DNA from: Strigomonas culicis
Lineage: Eukaryota; Euglenozoa; Kinetoplastea; Trypanosomatida; Trypanosomatidae
Assembly (NCBI GenBank): GCA_000482145.1
Contig: AUXH01000001.1
Coordinates: 94,195-158,194 of the forward strand
Length of the DNA stretch: 64,000 bases
Reading direction: 5' to 3'
Positions 19,352-29,090 of the stretch are shown here, in pieces. Made by a program: the position numbers and the translations under genes. How positions within the stretch are numbered: the stretch's first letter is position 1; each line of letters begins with the position of its first letter. The notes beneath the pieces were generated by a model, which had not been told where the DNA came from, searched no databases, and saw nothing but the letters and a program-made list of their open reading frames with translations.

Positions 19352-20202
19352 AGGAGATGCATAAGCACATACACAGAGGGGGGAGCGAGAGAAGTGAAAA
19401 AGAAAGGGGAAAGGAAAACGAACGACAGCAAGTGGTTAGGCGTTAGGAGACAAAAGAATGGGTATAAAAAAAAAATAGAGTTGGGAAATAAACGCATTTG
19501 AATTGAAAAGAAAAAAAAGATGATTGATATTTAATGTGGCTGGTAGTTTTCTTTTCTTCTTCTTTCTCTTTTTTATTTGGTTTCCACTTCTCTCCAAAAT
19601 ACAGTTTTATTACTATTACTGTTTCTTTCCCTTTGGTTGACTTTGCCGTTGTTGATTGGAGATCTCCAAGTATCCTTTTAGATGGATGGTTTGTGTTTTT
19701 GTTTTTTTTTTGTTTTTTTAGCTCATGAGCTCACAGTTGTTCTTTAGTTTTGTTTTCTTAGGAAAAAAAAAGGATTTGTACCCATATAATACTTCTATTT
19801 GAATGGAAAGGATAGTTTTAAAAAGAGAACGAATTTAAGAACTAACTTTTTTTGAAAACTCATCTTTCTCCTTTCTATGGCATATATACTTCTAGATTGC
19901 CATTTCCTTTTCTTTTCCTTTTTGTTTTCTCTTCTTTCTTAAATATTTGAAAAAAACATGCACACTAAATAAGAATAAAAAAAAGTGCAGTCGAGAGAGG
20001 ATTTACTTCTTACATGTTTTCGTGGAATGAATACACTATCTGCGTGTCACACACAAGCTATGGACTGTCATCGGAACAAATAGACTCTATCTTTTCTTTT
20101 CTTTTTTTTCTTTCTCCTTCTTTTTCTTTTTATTGTATAATCAACAGAGTGCATAGTATTTTAGTAAAAGACGAAAGTTTAAAAAAAGGAAAGAGAGTCT
20201 GA
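19352..20202. other. intergenic spacer
   Basis: AT-rich spacer of about 850 bases with long T tracts (19540-19720, 20090-20130). Short frames inside are low-complexity and show no coding bias. It ends with the acceptor of the next gene. Confidence 0.65.
20146..20147 (+). promoter_or_regulatory. predicted spliced-leader acceptor AG
   Basis: A T/C tract at about 20090-20132 precedes ATCAACAG. There is no ATG between the AG and the start at 20203. Confidence 0.65.
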
Positions 20203-20982
20203 ATGCTCCTCACTAGAAACTTGCTTCGCCCGTGGGCGGCGTCGGCCGCGGCCGTGACGGCCACTGCCGTGCCACCGAACTACAGCAACATTCCCTACCA
20301 GAAGCTGCCGGCGCGGCCGCGCGCGCCGATGCGGCCGTGCCTCGGCGCCGCGCGCCCGGTCGACCCCACCGCGTCGCGACCGTCGCCGACGCGCACCAAT
20401 GTGATTGAGCGCACGCGGCGGCAACAGATCTTCCACCTCGACCCCCATCAGGCGCTGCCGTCCTTCCGCCACGAGGGCTGCCGCAGCACGGACGTCTCCA
20501 TGCGGCCCCTGCGCTTCCCATCCCTCATGCTGCTGCCACCGCCGCCGTCGGCGACCAGCGCCACCGACGGCCCGGCGCTGGCGATGGCGCGGAACTATGG
20601 GGAGGCGCTGCAGCAGCTGTCATGCCGCTGGGCCGCGAAGTTCTACGGACAGGTGACGTACGGCCCCCGTAACTATCCCTATCCCTCTTCGCGCTGGCTC
20701 GCCCGGCGGTTTCGCATGAAGAAGCATCGCATCATCAAGCGGTTCCGCTTCCGCCGTTACAAGCTTGCGGCGGTCGCCAACCTGCCTTTTGCGAAAATGA
20801 TCCGTGTCGGCATGCTGCCGGAGCTGAAGAGCAGCAAGACGAAGAAGGGCGACACGGTCGATGTCGGGCTCTCCCAGCAGCTCGTCACGGCCGCGAAGAG
20901 CTCGGCGGCCGCCGGCGGGGGCGGCGCGGCCCGCAAGGTGGCCGGCAAGCGGACGCGGCCCAAGTCGAAGTATCAGGTGTAA
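20203..20982 (+). CDS. basic mitochondrial protein, possible mS38 (Cox24-like) mitoribosomal protein
   Basis: 259 residues, rich in Arg and Pro. The N-terminus (MLLTRNLLRPWAASAAAV) is a good mitochondrial presequence. Residues about 165-205 hold a highly basic block, RFRMKKHRIIKRFRFRRYK, that resembles the C-terminal MKKHK..KRRKR motif of mS38 (AURKAIP1/Cox24), a small-subunit mitoribosomal protein. In this protein the block is followed by about 75 further residues ending in a Lys/Arg-rich tail. The motif is short and basic, so the family assignment is tentative; another mitoribosomal or RNA-binding protein is possible. Confidence 0.4.
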   Translation: MLLTRNLLRPWAASAAAVTATAVPPNYSNIPYQKLPARPRAPMRPCLGAARPVDPTASRPSPTRTNVIERTRRQQIFHLDPHQALPSFRHEGCRSTDVSMRPLRFPSLMLLPPPPSATSATDGPALAMARNYGEALQQLSCRWAAKFYGQVTYGPRNYPYPSSRWLARRFRMKKHRIIKRFRFRRYKLAAVANLPFAKMIRVGMLPELKSSKTKKGDTVDVGLSQQLVTAAKSSAAAGGGGAARKVAGKRTRPKSKYQV

Positions 20983-21366
20983 GCGACAGTCGGACAGCAA
21001 CGGGGAGGAGAAGCAGACGGATGGCTAAACACTTTGTTTTGTTGTTGTTTTCACAAGATGAGCGAGAATGCGTTTAGAAGGTTCGTCAGATGATGTTTGT
21101 CTGCGTTCGTTTATTTTATTATGGTATTGATGTTTTTTGTGGTGCTCGTTGGGTTCATTCCTTTTTTCTAATAAAAAGGAGATTATTAAGGTTCTCTACG
21201 TATACATATATATCTTCAGGCTGATAGTAGTTTTGTGTGCGTGGGGTAGATGATTGTATTTCGAAAAAAGAAAAGAAGAAGCATCTTTCTCCTTGACAAT
21301 TCTCCTCTTCTCCCTTCCACATTCTCGTTTTTTTTTCTTTTCATTTAGTGCCATTCATCAACACAC
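20983..21366. other. intergenic spacer
   Basis: AT-rich spacer of about 385 bases. It ends with a strong pyrimidine tract and acceptor. No gene seen. Confidence 0.65.
21347..21348 (+). promoter_or_regulatory. predicted spliced-leader acceptor AG
   Basis: A C/T-rich tract at about 21285-21344 ends in CATTTAG, 19 bases before the ATG at 21367. Confidence 0.7.
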
Positions 21367-22611
21367 ATGCGAAGGGCACTAGCGGCACTACCATCAGTCT
21401 GTCTGCAACGTTCGCGGCGGTACTCGAGTACCAAGGCGCCGTCGGATGGACTTGATTTGTTTCTGAAAGAGCAGTTTGAAAGTAATAATAGTAATGATAA
21501 GGGCAATGATACAGAGCAGGACGGCATCATCAGCCGGACAGCATGGCTTTCCTTTTTCCTCCAACAACAAGAGCACTGCGGCTCGACCGATCGCATCGCC
21601 TTGCGGTACCTCTCCGCTTCCTCCCTCCGCCGCATAGCGGGTGCATGGCGGCAGGCGATCGCCTATGAAAATATGAAAGCCACCATCGCGGCCGACGCTG
21701 CGCCTCAGCCGGTGTCCTTATATGAACAGGCGAGGGATGAACAGGCGGGTGGTCTCCTTCCGGGCGACAGCAGCTTACCCTTCACGAATGTCTGGCACCG
21801 GCTGTTTTATCTGTGGGGTGTGCACAGCTGTATGGCGGTCATCACGGAGGAGGGGCCGCGACGGCGGCGCCAGGAGGGGGATCTCGAACTGATAACGGCC
21901 TCTTCGGCCGAGCTGCAGCCGCTTCTGGTCGTGTGGCTGAGAACCTTCATCCTGCCCTTCTTCTCCTTCCTGCTCTTGGCCTCCGACACCCCGACCGCGG
22001 CGGACCACATACAGAGCAGCACGGCAAACTATATTGGTCTGACAGTGCCGCAGTTTTACTATCTGCTGCACACCATCCTCTACGCGGTGTGCCTTCACCT
22101 CTTTTTTCACCCCGCCGCGGCGACGTGCCATCCGGACGACGCCCTCTTGGCAGACTTCCGCGGCGTCTTGGAATACGTTTTGCTGCGTATAGAGGCGACG
22201 GCAGAGGGGTCGCCGCTGCATCCGCGCGCGCGGGCACAGTACGCGGACCTCACCGCGCGAATCGCCGCGACGGGAGCCGCGCCGCGCGGCCAACACGATG
22301 AGCTGCACCTCCGCGCTTTGCTGACGGAGCTCCACCTCCGTGAGGACGTGTACTTCTCCTATTTAGTCGGTCTGCAGGACGTCGTGGGGAGCGACGCGAC
22401 GCCGACGGCGGATCGTCTGTGGTGCCTCTCGGCGGAGATGCCGTTCGGTGGTCTGCCGCGGCTGCACCCCCTCACGGGGCGGCCGCGCAGCGCAGCGACC
22501 GACCGCCATATCGGCTACGCGACGGAAATGGATGAGGACACGGTCGAGACGATTAATGCACAACTCACCGCAATCGCGCTGCAGGGTGGGAATAAACGCG
22601 AAAATGTGTAG
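21367..22611 (+). CDS. unknown protein with mitochondrial-type presequence
   Basis: 414 residues. I do not recognise the family. The first 24 residues (Arg, Ala, Ser, no acids, ending RRYSS) look like a mitochondrial targeting sequence. Residues about 185-215 and 225-250 are hydrophobic and aromatic (for example FILPFFSFLLLAS), either membrane segments or buried helices. The C-terminal half is helical, with a Glu/Leu-rich region near 260-330. A short AT-richer stretch near the N-terminus encodes Asn/Ser repeats. The gene sits just upstream of the two mitochondrial ligases, but co-location in a kinetoplastid cluster is weak evidence for function. Confidence 0.75.
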   Translation: MRRALAALPSVCLQRSRRYSSTKAPSDGLDLFLKEQFESNNSNDKGNDTEQDGIISRTAWLSFFLQQQEHCGSTDRIALRYLSASSLRRIAGAWRQAIAYENMKATIAADAAPQPVSLYEQARDEQAGGLLPGDSSLPFTNVWHRLFYLWGVHSCMAVITEEGPRRRRQEGDLELITASSAELQPLLVVWLRTFILPFFSFLLLASDTPTAADHIQSSTANYIGLTVPQFYYLLHTILYAVCLHLFFHPAAATCHPDDALLADFRGVLEYVLLRIEATAEGSPLHPRARAQYADLTARIAATGAAPRGQHDELHLRALLTELHLREDVYFSYLVGLQDVVGSDATPTADRLWCLSAEMPFGGLPRLHPLTGRPRSAATDRHIGYATEMDEDTVETINAQLTAIALQGGNKRENV

Positions 22612-22635
22612 AGGGCACACAAGTAAACAATATAC

Positions 22636-22673
<38 letters not shown>

Positions 22674-23040
22674 TCGTGTACAGTAATGCTATTTGTTCGG
22701 TTTGGTCTCCTCTTTTCACTAGTGTGATTGAATTATGTGTATGCATACGCTGACTCTATATGCAAAAAAAAAAAAATTGTTCTTCTCTCTCTCTCGCTCT
22801 GCATATATGTGTTTTCCTTTTCTAAACATTTCATAAACAAACCAAAAAAAAAAGACAAAATCCAGATTGACAGTTTTTTAAAACTGAGATACAAAAGCAC
22901 GCCAAATCAAACTATATACACATATATTTACTTATTTATTCTTTTTTTGTCCGTGTTGACACTGTATCATTTGGACTAAACATTACTCATAAGAAGAAGA
23001 CAAAAAGAAAGAGAGAGCGATAGAAGAACCCACTCCAGCG
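22612..23040. other. intergenic spacer with trinucleotide repeat
   Basis: AT-rich spacer of about 430 bases. It starts with a TGT trinucleotide run and continues with A and T homopolymers and a CT run near 22786-22800. No gene seen. Confidence 0.65.
22636..22672. repeat. (TGT)n microsatellite
   Basis: About 12 uninterrupted TGT units just after the stop codon of the preceding gene, so probably in its 3' UTR. Confidence 0.9.
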
Positions 23041-24714
23041 ATGCGCCGTTGTGTTTCCCTCTTTGCCGCGGTCTCTGCCGCGGCCAGCAAAGCAAAGCGT
23101 AAGCTAGCCACGCCGGCACCATCCCATCGAAAGGGCGGCAGTGTGTCGGTCGCCAAGCCGGGTTCGCTCGCGGCCACCTTCCCCGCCTACGCCGCGCTCT
23201 GGGTGCGCGCAACCAGCAACAAGCTGACGCAGCCGCAGCACATCCCCTTCAACAGCAAGAAGCTTGCGCTCTGGCGTTGTCCGTCCTGTGACCACGAGTT
23301 CAAACAGCGCGTGTACCTCTACGTGGCAGAGGGCGGCCGCTGCCCGGACTGTGGCGCAAAGCCGCCCCTACGCGGCGCAGCGGTGGCGGCCAGCAAGGAT
23401 ATCCCACGCGCGCGCCGTAGCAGCAACAGCAGCAGCGCGCCGGTGGGCAACAAGGAGGCCAAGTCGATCGCGGATAGCAACTACCTCGTCGTGAGCGAAA
23501 CGCGCAACCTCCAGCCGATGCTCGCAAAGAGCTTCGACAAGGAGGTCGCGAAGATCGACATGGCGCACGAGGCACTCTATGTGTCGCCCAAGCTGGACGG
23601 CATCCGCTGCGTCGTTGGCTACGACAAGAAGCAGAAGGCGATTCTGTTCTTCAGCCGCGCCGGGACGCTGTTCGAGTGCTGCGACGCGAACATCGAGCCC
23701 GCGCTGCGCTACCTCTTCGAACACGTCGACCCCCACCTTGTCCTCGATGGCGAGCTGTACAACAGCAGTGCGAACGACCGCCGCGTGGCGGCCTGCCCAC
23801 CCGCGCAGGCCGACGCGAGCGCCCTCGGCCGCCACTACGCCGCGCAGCTCCAACAGCGGCGGGGCCGCGCGGCGCGATCGGCGGACGAGGACGCTGTCAC
23901 GCACTTCGAGGCGCTCGTCTCGGCAATTCGCACGACGCGGGAGAAGCGGACGCCGGAGGTGGTGCGGCTGCAGCAGCAGCTGCAGTACCACATCTTCGAT
24001 GTGCTCTACGCCTCGCACTTTCCCGCGCGCGACGGCGCCAATGTTTGCTTCTCCGCGCGCCATGCCTTCCTGCGCGACATTCTGACGCGGCTGCAGGTGC
24101 ACAACCGCAAGGCGATCCGCGGCTACGACGAGCGCGTGCTGCAGCTAGTGCCAGCCGTGCCGTGCGTTACGACCGGCGCCGGTACGGCGGAGCTGACGGC
24201 GGCCATGGAGGCCAACATCCGCGCCGCAATGGCGTTCGGCTACGAGGGCCTCATGCTTCGCCGCGAAGCCCACACCATCGCCAACGCGAAGAAATCGATC
24301 GCGGCCGCGGCCGCCGGCAAGACGCGGCGCGGCAGCGCCAACCACACAAGCGCCTTTGGCGGCTACGAGCACGGCAAGCGGAGCAGCTGCCTGCTGAAGT
24401 ACAAAAAGATGCAAGACGCGGAGTTCACGATTGTGTCCGCTGTGGAGGGGAAGGGGAAGCTGAAGGGGAGCCTCGGCGCCTTCGTCTGCGAGCTGCCGAA
24501 AACGCGCGCGGCGACGAAGAAGCGGTGTTTTTACGTGACCCCGGCGACGAGCGAAGAGAATAAGCGCCACATGTGGCGGCAGTGGAAGCAGCGGCAGCCG
24601 TACAAGGGCAAGGCGCTGACGGTGCAGTACCAGGACCTGTCGAAGGATGGCATCCCTCGCTTTCCGGTGGGGAAGTGCATTCGCGGTGGTGCGGATGGCA
24701 AGGACTGGCTATAG
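23041..24714 (+). CDS. LIGkB: mitochondrial ATP-dependent DNA ligase, LIG k-beta-like
   Basis: 557 residues. The enzyme seals nicks in kinetoplast DNA through a lysyl-AMP intermediate. The N-terminus (MRRCVSLFAAVSAAASKAKRK) is a mitochondrial presequence. Residues about 45-105 form a small zinc module with W-x-C80-x2-C83 and C101-x2-C104. Motif I is SPKLDG, with nucleophile K184. Further ligase motifs are FSRAG (III-like), LDGELY, YEGLMLRR (IV) and LLKYKK (V). The C-terminal OB-fold region ends in PRFPVGKCIRGG. A long insert separates LDGELY from the next core strand, and an Ala-rich insert lies after motif IV. The next gene is a second, shorter ligase with the same architecture. The tandem arrangement is known for trypanosomal LIG k-beta and LIG k-alpha; which copy is which is inferred from order and could be reversed. 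Confidence 0.88.
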   Translation: MRRCVSLFAAVSAAASKAKRKLATPAPSHRKGGSVSVAKPGSLAATFPAYAALWVRATSNKLTQPQHIPFNSKKLALWRCPSCDHEFKQRVYLYVAEGGRCPDCGAKPPLRGAAVAASKDIPRARRSSNSSSAPVGNKEAKSIADSNYLVVSETRNLQPMLAKSFDKEVAKIDMAHEALYVSPKLDGIRCVVGYDKKQKAILFFSRAGTLFECCDANIEPALRYLFEHVDPHLVLDGELYNSSANDRRVAACPPAQADASALGRHYAAQLQQRRGRAARSADEDAVTHFEALVSAIRTTREKRTPEVVRLQQQLQYHIFDVLYASHFPARDGANVCFSARHAFLRDILTRLQVHNRKAIRGYDERVLQLVPAVPCVTTGAGTAELTAAMEANIRAAMAFGYEGLMLRREAHTIANAKKSIAAAAAGKTRRGSANHTSAFGGYEHGKRSSCLLKYKKMQDAEFTIVSAVEGKGKLKGSLGAFVCELPKTRAATKKRCFYVTPATSEENKRHMWRQWKQRQPYKGKALTVQYQDLSKDGIPRFPVGKCIRGGADGKDWL

Positions 24715-25322
24715 GGGCGGATCATAAATGCATATATATATCATACCTCTTCACTCGTTGCGTAGTTCTTTTAGTTCTTCTTTTTGTTTTCCTTTTTTTT
24801 TTTGGAATTCACTGTACATCACTTTTTTTTTCTCCTGTATAACCTTCCTCTTGTTCACACCTTACGATTATTGTGTTGTTTTTGATTACTCTTCTTTTCT
24901 GACTTGAGCTTCTCTTGTAGCTGCTCAGCAGAGAAAAGAAAGAGAAAAAAAAACAATAATATAGCATTAATTCATATATGTGTTTAGAGGAGTAAAAAAA
25001 AAACGTATTTATAAATACACTTTTTTCTTCTTTCCCTTCTCTTAGATTCACCTCTTTTTTTGCCTTGTATGTATATATACACATACACCTTGTAACATCA
25101 CTCTTGTACTTTTATTTATTTGTTTATTGGTGATTATAAAATACAATATCAGCAAGAACTAAACATACAGGAATACATGTCTACTTTTAAAAAAAAAAAT
25201 GGAATAGAAATGGACGCCCTCTGCCTTTGCGTATTTTTTTTTCTCTCCCCTATTCTGCTGAAAGCAATTTTTCGTTTTGTTTTTACTTTACTTCACTTAT
25301 TTATACATACACACCGATAGAT
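24715..25322. other. intergenic spacer between the two ligase genes
   Basis: AT-rich spacer of about 610 bases with many homopolymers. A pyrimidine-rich tract at 25229-25256 followed by AG at 25263-25264 is a possible acceptor for the second ligase. No gene seen. Confidence 0.65.
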
Positions 25323-26804
25323 ATGTTTCGTCGCTCTCTCTTCGCCTTTGCCGCGGCCGCCGATAAGGTGCTGCTCTTCGGCTCCGCCAAATCGCGGACG
25401 CCGGAGCAGCGCAAAATTTACAAGCAGCTTCAGCAGACCACCATCGAGGCCGCTTTCCCGCACATCGCGGCCTGCTGGGTCGGCCCCTGCTGGGGCACCG
25501 TGATGCAGACGCCTGCCAACCTCGCGCCCATCTGCGCAAAGCGTGCCGTCTGGCGCTGCTCCCAGTGCCACGAAGAGTTCGAGATGGGCATTAGCAAGTT
25601 CATCAACGAGGGCGGCGTGTGCCCGGTGTGCCATAAGCAGCAGAAGCGGCGGCGCCGGCCGGCGGAGGGCGGCGCGAAGGGCAAGGCCGCCGCCGCCGCC
25701 GGGGACGAGGCGGAGACCTACGAGCGTGCGCCGCGTATGATCCACAGCAACTACCAGAGCGTGCTGTACACGAACGCGGAGTGGGAGACGAAGAACGTGC
25801 AGCCCATGCTGGCGCAACGCTGGGAGCTGGTGTCGGACCAGCTGCTGCAGAAGAGCGCGGCCGGCGAGTCCGTCTCGCTTCTGGCCTCGCCGAAGATCGA
25901 TGGCATCCGCTGCATGGTCGGCTACAACAAGGCACAGAAGAATATCGTCTTCTTCTCCCGCGGCGGCATTGTGCTGGAGTGCTGCCACGGCATCGAGCAG
26001 CAGCTCGAGCCGCTCTTTGCGCGCGACCCGACGCTGATGCTGGACGGGGAGCTCTTTGCGCCGGAGTGCAACTTCGAGCAGCTGAACGGCTTCGTGCGGC
26101 GGCTGAGGAAGACGAGCACGCCGGAGGTGCGCCTCGCGCAAGACCGCCTGCTGGAGTACTTTGCGTTTGACATCATGTACAGCCAGCTGCTGAGCGCGCC
26201 CGATGCACCCTTCGAGGAGCGGTACCGGCTGTTGAAGCAGCTCATCCCCACCTGCGGCGCGAAGCGCATTAGCAACTACGTGCACGATGAGAAGAAGAAG
26301 AAGCGCATCCGTGACTCCGCGCGGCTCGCGAACGCGGTCGTGAACGCGCAGGGCGACAAGAAGGTAAAGGTGTACCACGTGCCGGCCGCGCGCGTCCACC
26401 CGGAGGAGATGGAGAGCGTGCTGCAGGAAGCCTGTTCGCAGGGCTTCGAGGGTGTCATGCTGCGCCGCCCGGAGTTCCCCTACGAGCACGGCAAGCGCAG
26501 CTTTGGCCTCCTCAAGTATAAGCAAATGCACGATGCGGAGTACAAGATCGTCGGCTTCGTCGCCGGCGAGGGCAAGTTCAAGGGGGGCATGGGCGCCTTC
26601 GTCTGCGAGACGAAAGATGGTTTGCGCTTCCACGCGCCGCCGAAGGTGAGCCTCGAGCGGCGCCTCGCCCTTTGGAAGGAGCGCTCTGAGCTGATGGGGA
26701 AGTACGTGACCATCCAGTACCAGGAGCTGTCCTCGCAGGACGTGCCGCGCTTCCCCATCGCGAAGTCCGTCCGTGGCGGCAACAACAAGCAGGAGTGGCT
26801 GTGA
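25323..26804 (+). CDS. LIGkA: mitochondrial ATP-dependent DNA ligase, LIG k-alpha-like
   Basis: 493 residues. It shares its whole layout with the preceding ligase: a short presequence (MFRRSLFAFAAAADK), a zinc module with W-x-C79-x2-C82 and C100-x2-C103, then the adenylation domain. Motif I is SPKIDG with K191, followed by FSRGG, LDGELF, FEGVMLRR and LLKYKQ, and the OB-fold end PRFPIAKSVRGG. It lacks the long inserts of the first copy. In trypanosomes LIG k-alpha is the isoform needed for kinetoplast minicircle joining. The frame is open upstream to a non-ATG codon, but 25323 is the first ATG before a good presequence. The two genes are clearly ancient duplicates with well-diverged DNA. Confidence 0.88.
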   Translation: MFRRSLFAFAAAADKVLLFGSAKSRTPEQRKIYKQLQQTTIEAAFPHIAACWVGPCWGTVMQTPANLAPICAKRAVWRCSQCHEEFEMGISKFINEGGVCPVCHKQQKRRRRPAEGGAKGKAAAAAGDEAETYERAPRMIHSNYQSVLYTNAEWETKNVQPMLAQRWELVSDQLLQKSAAGESVSLLASPKIDGIRCMVGYNKAQKNIVFFSRGGIVLECCHGIEQQLEPLFARDPTLMLDGELFAPECNFEQLNGFVRRLRKTSTPEVRLAQDRLLEYFAFDIMYSQLLSAPDAPFEERYRLLKQLIPTCGAKRISNYVHDEKKKKRIRDSARLANAVVNAQGDKKVKVYHVPAARVHPEEMESVLQEACSQGFEGVMLRRPEFPYEHGKRSFGLLKYKQMHDAEYKIVGFVAGEGKFKGGMGAFVCETKDGLRFHAPPKVSLERRLALWKERSELMGKYVTIQYQELSSQDVPRFPIAKSVRGGNNKQEWL

Positions 26805-27407
26805 GATAAACTAATAAAAATGAAAAAAAAAGAATAGAGAGGCATTCCAGTAGAGTTGCTGTAAAAACAAAAATCGGAAACTATGGTTCACTATGGACTG
26901 TATGTTTGCGTTTTTTTTTTTCATTTACTTCTTATTCATGTAAATGAAAAAAAAAAGATTCTCCATAGATTATCATATAATGTTGTTGTTTTTCCCGGTT
27001 TAAATGCTTTTTTTCGTATTATTATTTTTTTCTTTCTTTCTTGTAAATGGTCATATTTTTGAAGCACCTTTGTTTCTACGACAACCATAGATTATCATAA
27101 GTGAGATACTGTTTATATATCCGCGTCCAGAGAAATAGAAAAAAAAAAAAGGTCCCTGCATCTCATATTGTGTTTTTTTTTTTAAGGCTGATGTCTAGAG
27201 TTTTAAAGATGTAAAACACGGTATCTATAAATGCATGTTCTCTAAAACTACTTTTTCTTCTCTCCCTTTCTTCATATTTTTTTTTGCTGTTGTTTTCATT
27301 CCTCAGCCGTTGAAAAAGCCTTTGACGAAGCGGTGCAAAGGAAAAGGGAAAAAAAAAAAAAAAAAAACGTAAAAGCTGTAGAAACGTAAGAGGATCCACA
27401 CATCAAC
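26805..27407. other. intergenic spacer
   Basis: AT-rich spacer of about 600 bases with poly-A runs, including one of about 20 A at 27349-27367. It carries the acceptor for the next gene. No gene seen. Confidence 0.65.
27305..27306 (+). promoter_or_regulatory. predicted spliced-leader acceptor AG
   Basis: The pyrimidine tract at 27250-27302 ends in CCTCAG. About 100 bases without any ATG separate it from the start at 27408. Confidence 0.7.
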
Positions 27408-29090
27408 ATGTTTCGCAGGCGATGTTTCTTCCATCTCCCCTCGTTGCGACGGCTGTCTGTGGCGGCGCCGGGAACGCTAACCTTTCGTAGTGCCTCTGCC
27501 CCCCTGACCGCAGCCGCACGCGGTGTGCACCACATTGTCACAGCAGCGACGTTTGACAGCGACGTGGTGCAGTCGCAGCAGGCGATCTGCCTCGTCTACC
27601 ACGTGCCTGGCCACGGCGGCTGCCAGGCCTACCTGCGGGAGACGGAGAAGATCGTGGACCGCATCAACGCGGAGACATCCCCAGATAGCACCACCACCAC
27701 CACGGCGGTAGAGAGGGAAGGGGGAGAGGAAGCCGCAGCTGTGGAGGTGGATCTCGACGGCGTGTCACCCCAACCACAGGGAGCTCCTGCGACGGCGAAG
27801 AAGGAGAAGAAAAACAAAATGAGCTTTCTGAAGTTGTGCTTTATCAACGCGGACGAGAACCGCAACTTGGCCTCCGCCTTCTCCGTCGAGCGCGCGAAGC
27901 TGCCTGTGACCTACTTCATCATGCAGAGTACCATCATTGACAAGGTCACCGGCGCGGTGTCGCCCAAGCGCATCGAGGCCATCCTGTACAAATTCCTCGA
28001 GCACTACCAGAAGGAGCTCCACGTTGACCTGCTGCAGAAGCGCAACGCGGAGAGCCTTCAGGGCGAGCGTGGCGAGGCGGCAGATGGCAGCGACTTTCGG
28101 TCGCCGCTGCCGTCCGCGACGCCCGCGGACCTGGTGAAGGGCGCCAGCACGAACTTTCTGATTGAGAAGATCTTCAACGCCCTCGTCGGCAGCGAGCGCA
28201 TCCGACTCCCGGAGCAGGCAGAGCAGCTCGACGGGCTCAAGAAGACCCTGCAGCAGGCGAAACAGAAAGCGCACGACGAGCTGCAGCGGCTCTTCAAGGA
28301 GCTGGGCCTCGACATGCGCCGCTGGAGCGAGGCCGAGCTCACCGCGCACTACTACAAGAATCCGGTGTTCATCGCGATGGGTGTGCTGACCGCCCTGGAG
28401 GGATTGTTTCTCGCGCGCAGCTACGCCGCCCTCGGTGACATCGACCTCAAGAATGTGCAGTGGGCACGGAACGACCTGATGAAGAACTTCGAGCCGGTGC
28501 TGGGGGAGAAGAAGATCAAACTCTGCGTGGCGCTGCTGGACGCCAATGTGGTGAAGGGGCAGCTGCGGACAGCCGCGCTGCTCGCCGGTCAGGACGCAAA
28601 CCGCCTCGCCAGCACACTCGCCGCGATGGAGGCGGACCAGCCGGACCACAGCGCGCCGGAGCAGCAGCAGATTGCGGAACTGCAGGACATGGCAGCCTTT
28701 ATCGAGAGCCAGCGCGCGCACTGCGTGCAGGCGCTCCAGCTCATCGACGAGCACATCGACACCCCACACCTCCTCATGGAGGAGGCGGAGACAGACAGCT
28801 TCCCCCAGGCGACGATGCAGGGGCTCTTCGAGCAGCTCCAGTCGCTGATGCGGCAGCGGCGGCAGCTGCAGGCCGCCGCCGCGCCCAAGTCCGCGACGAC
28901 GACGGCAACCGCGTCGGACCTCGTGGCTGCAGATGCGGCGCCGCTCATCGACACAACGGCGAAGCGGCTGCACCTTATACAGCAGCGCGAGGACCACACC
29001 AAGACGCTCATCACGTGCATCATTCAGATCTACTCTCAGCACCCGCAGAGCCACGTCGCGCGCTCGCGATTTGCTTCGCTGCTGTATTAA
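27408..29090 (+). CDS. mitochondrial thioredoxin-fold plus helical-repeat protein (CnoX-like)
   Basis: 560 residues. The N-terminus is Arg-rich and acid-free over about 40 residues, a mitochondrial presequence. Residues about 45-205 fit a thioredoxin fold: a strand ICLVYH, the active-site position HGGC (H69, C72), a strand KLCFINAD, and a cis-Pro at LPVTYF (P166). The first catalytic Cys is replaced by His, so disulfide exchange is unlikely. The C-terminal 300 residues are helical and TPR-like. This order (a Trx domain with only the second Cys kept, then TPR-like helices) is that of bacterial CnoX/YbbN, a chaperone-like redox holdase. An acidic insert lies at about 85-140 inside the Trx domain. 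The role in mitochondrial folding is inferred. Confidence 0.55.
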   Translation: MFRRRCFFHLPSLRRLSVAAPGTLTFRSASAPLTAAARGVHHIVTAATFDSDVVQSQQAICLVYHVPGHGGCQAYLRETEKIVDRINAETSPDSTTTTTAVEREGGEEAAAVEVDLDGVSPQPQGAPATAKKEKKNKMSFLKLCFINADENRNLASAFSVERAKLPVTYFIMQSTIIDKVTGAVSPKRIEAILYKFLEHYQKELHVDLLQKRNAESLQGERGEAADGSDFRSPLPSATPADLVKGASTNFLIEKIFNALVGSERIRLPEQAEQLDGLKKTLQQAKQKAHDELQRLFKELGLDMRRWSEAELTAHYYKNPVFIAMGVLTALEGLFLARSYAALGDIDLKNVQWARNDLMKNFEPVLGEKKIKLCVALLDANVVKGQLRTAALLAGQDANRLASTLAAMEADQPDHSAPEQQQIAELQDMAAFIESQRAHCVQALQLIDEHIDTPHLLMEEAETDSFPQATMQGLFEQLQSLMRQRRQLQAAAAPKSATTTATASDLVAADAAPLIDTTAKRLHLIQQREDHTKTLITCIIQIYSQHPQSHVARSRFASLLY

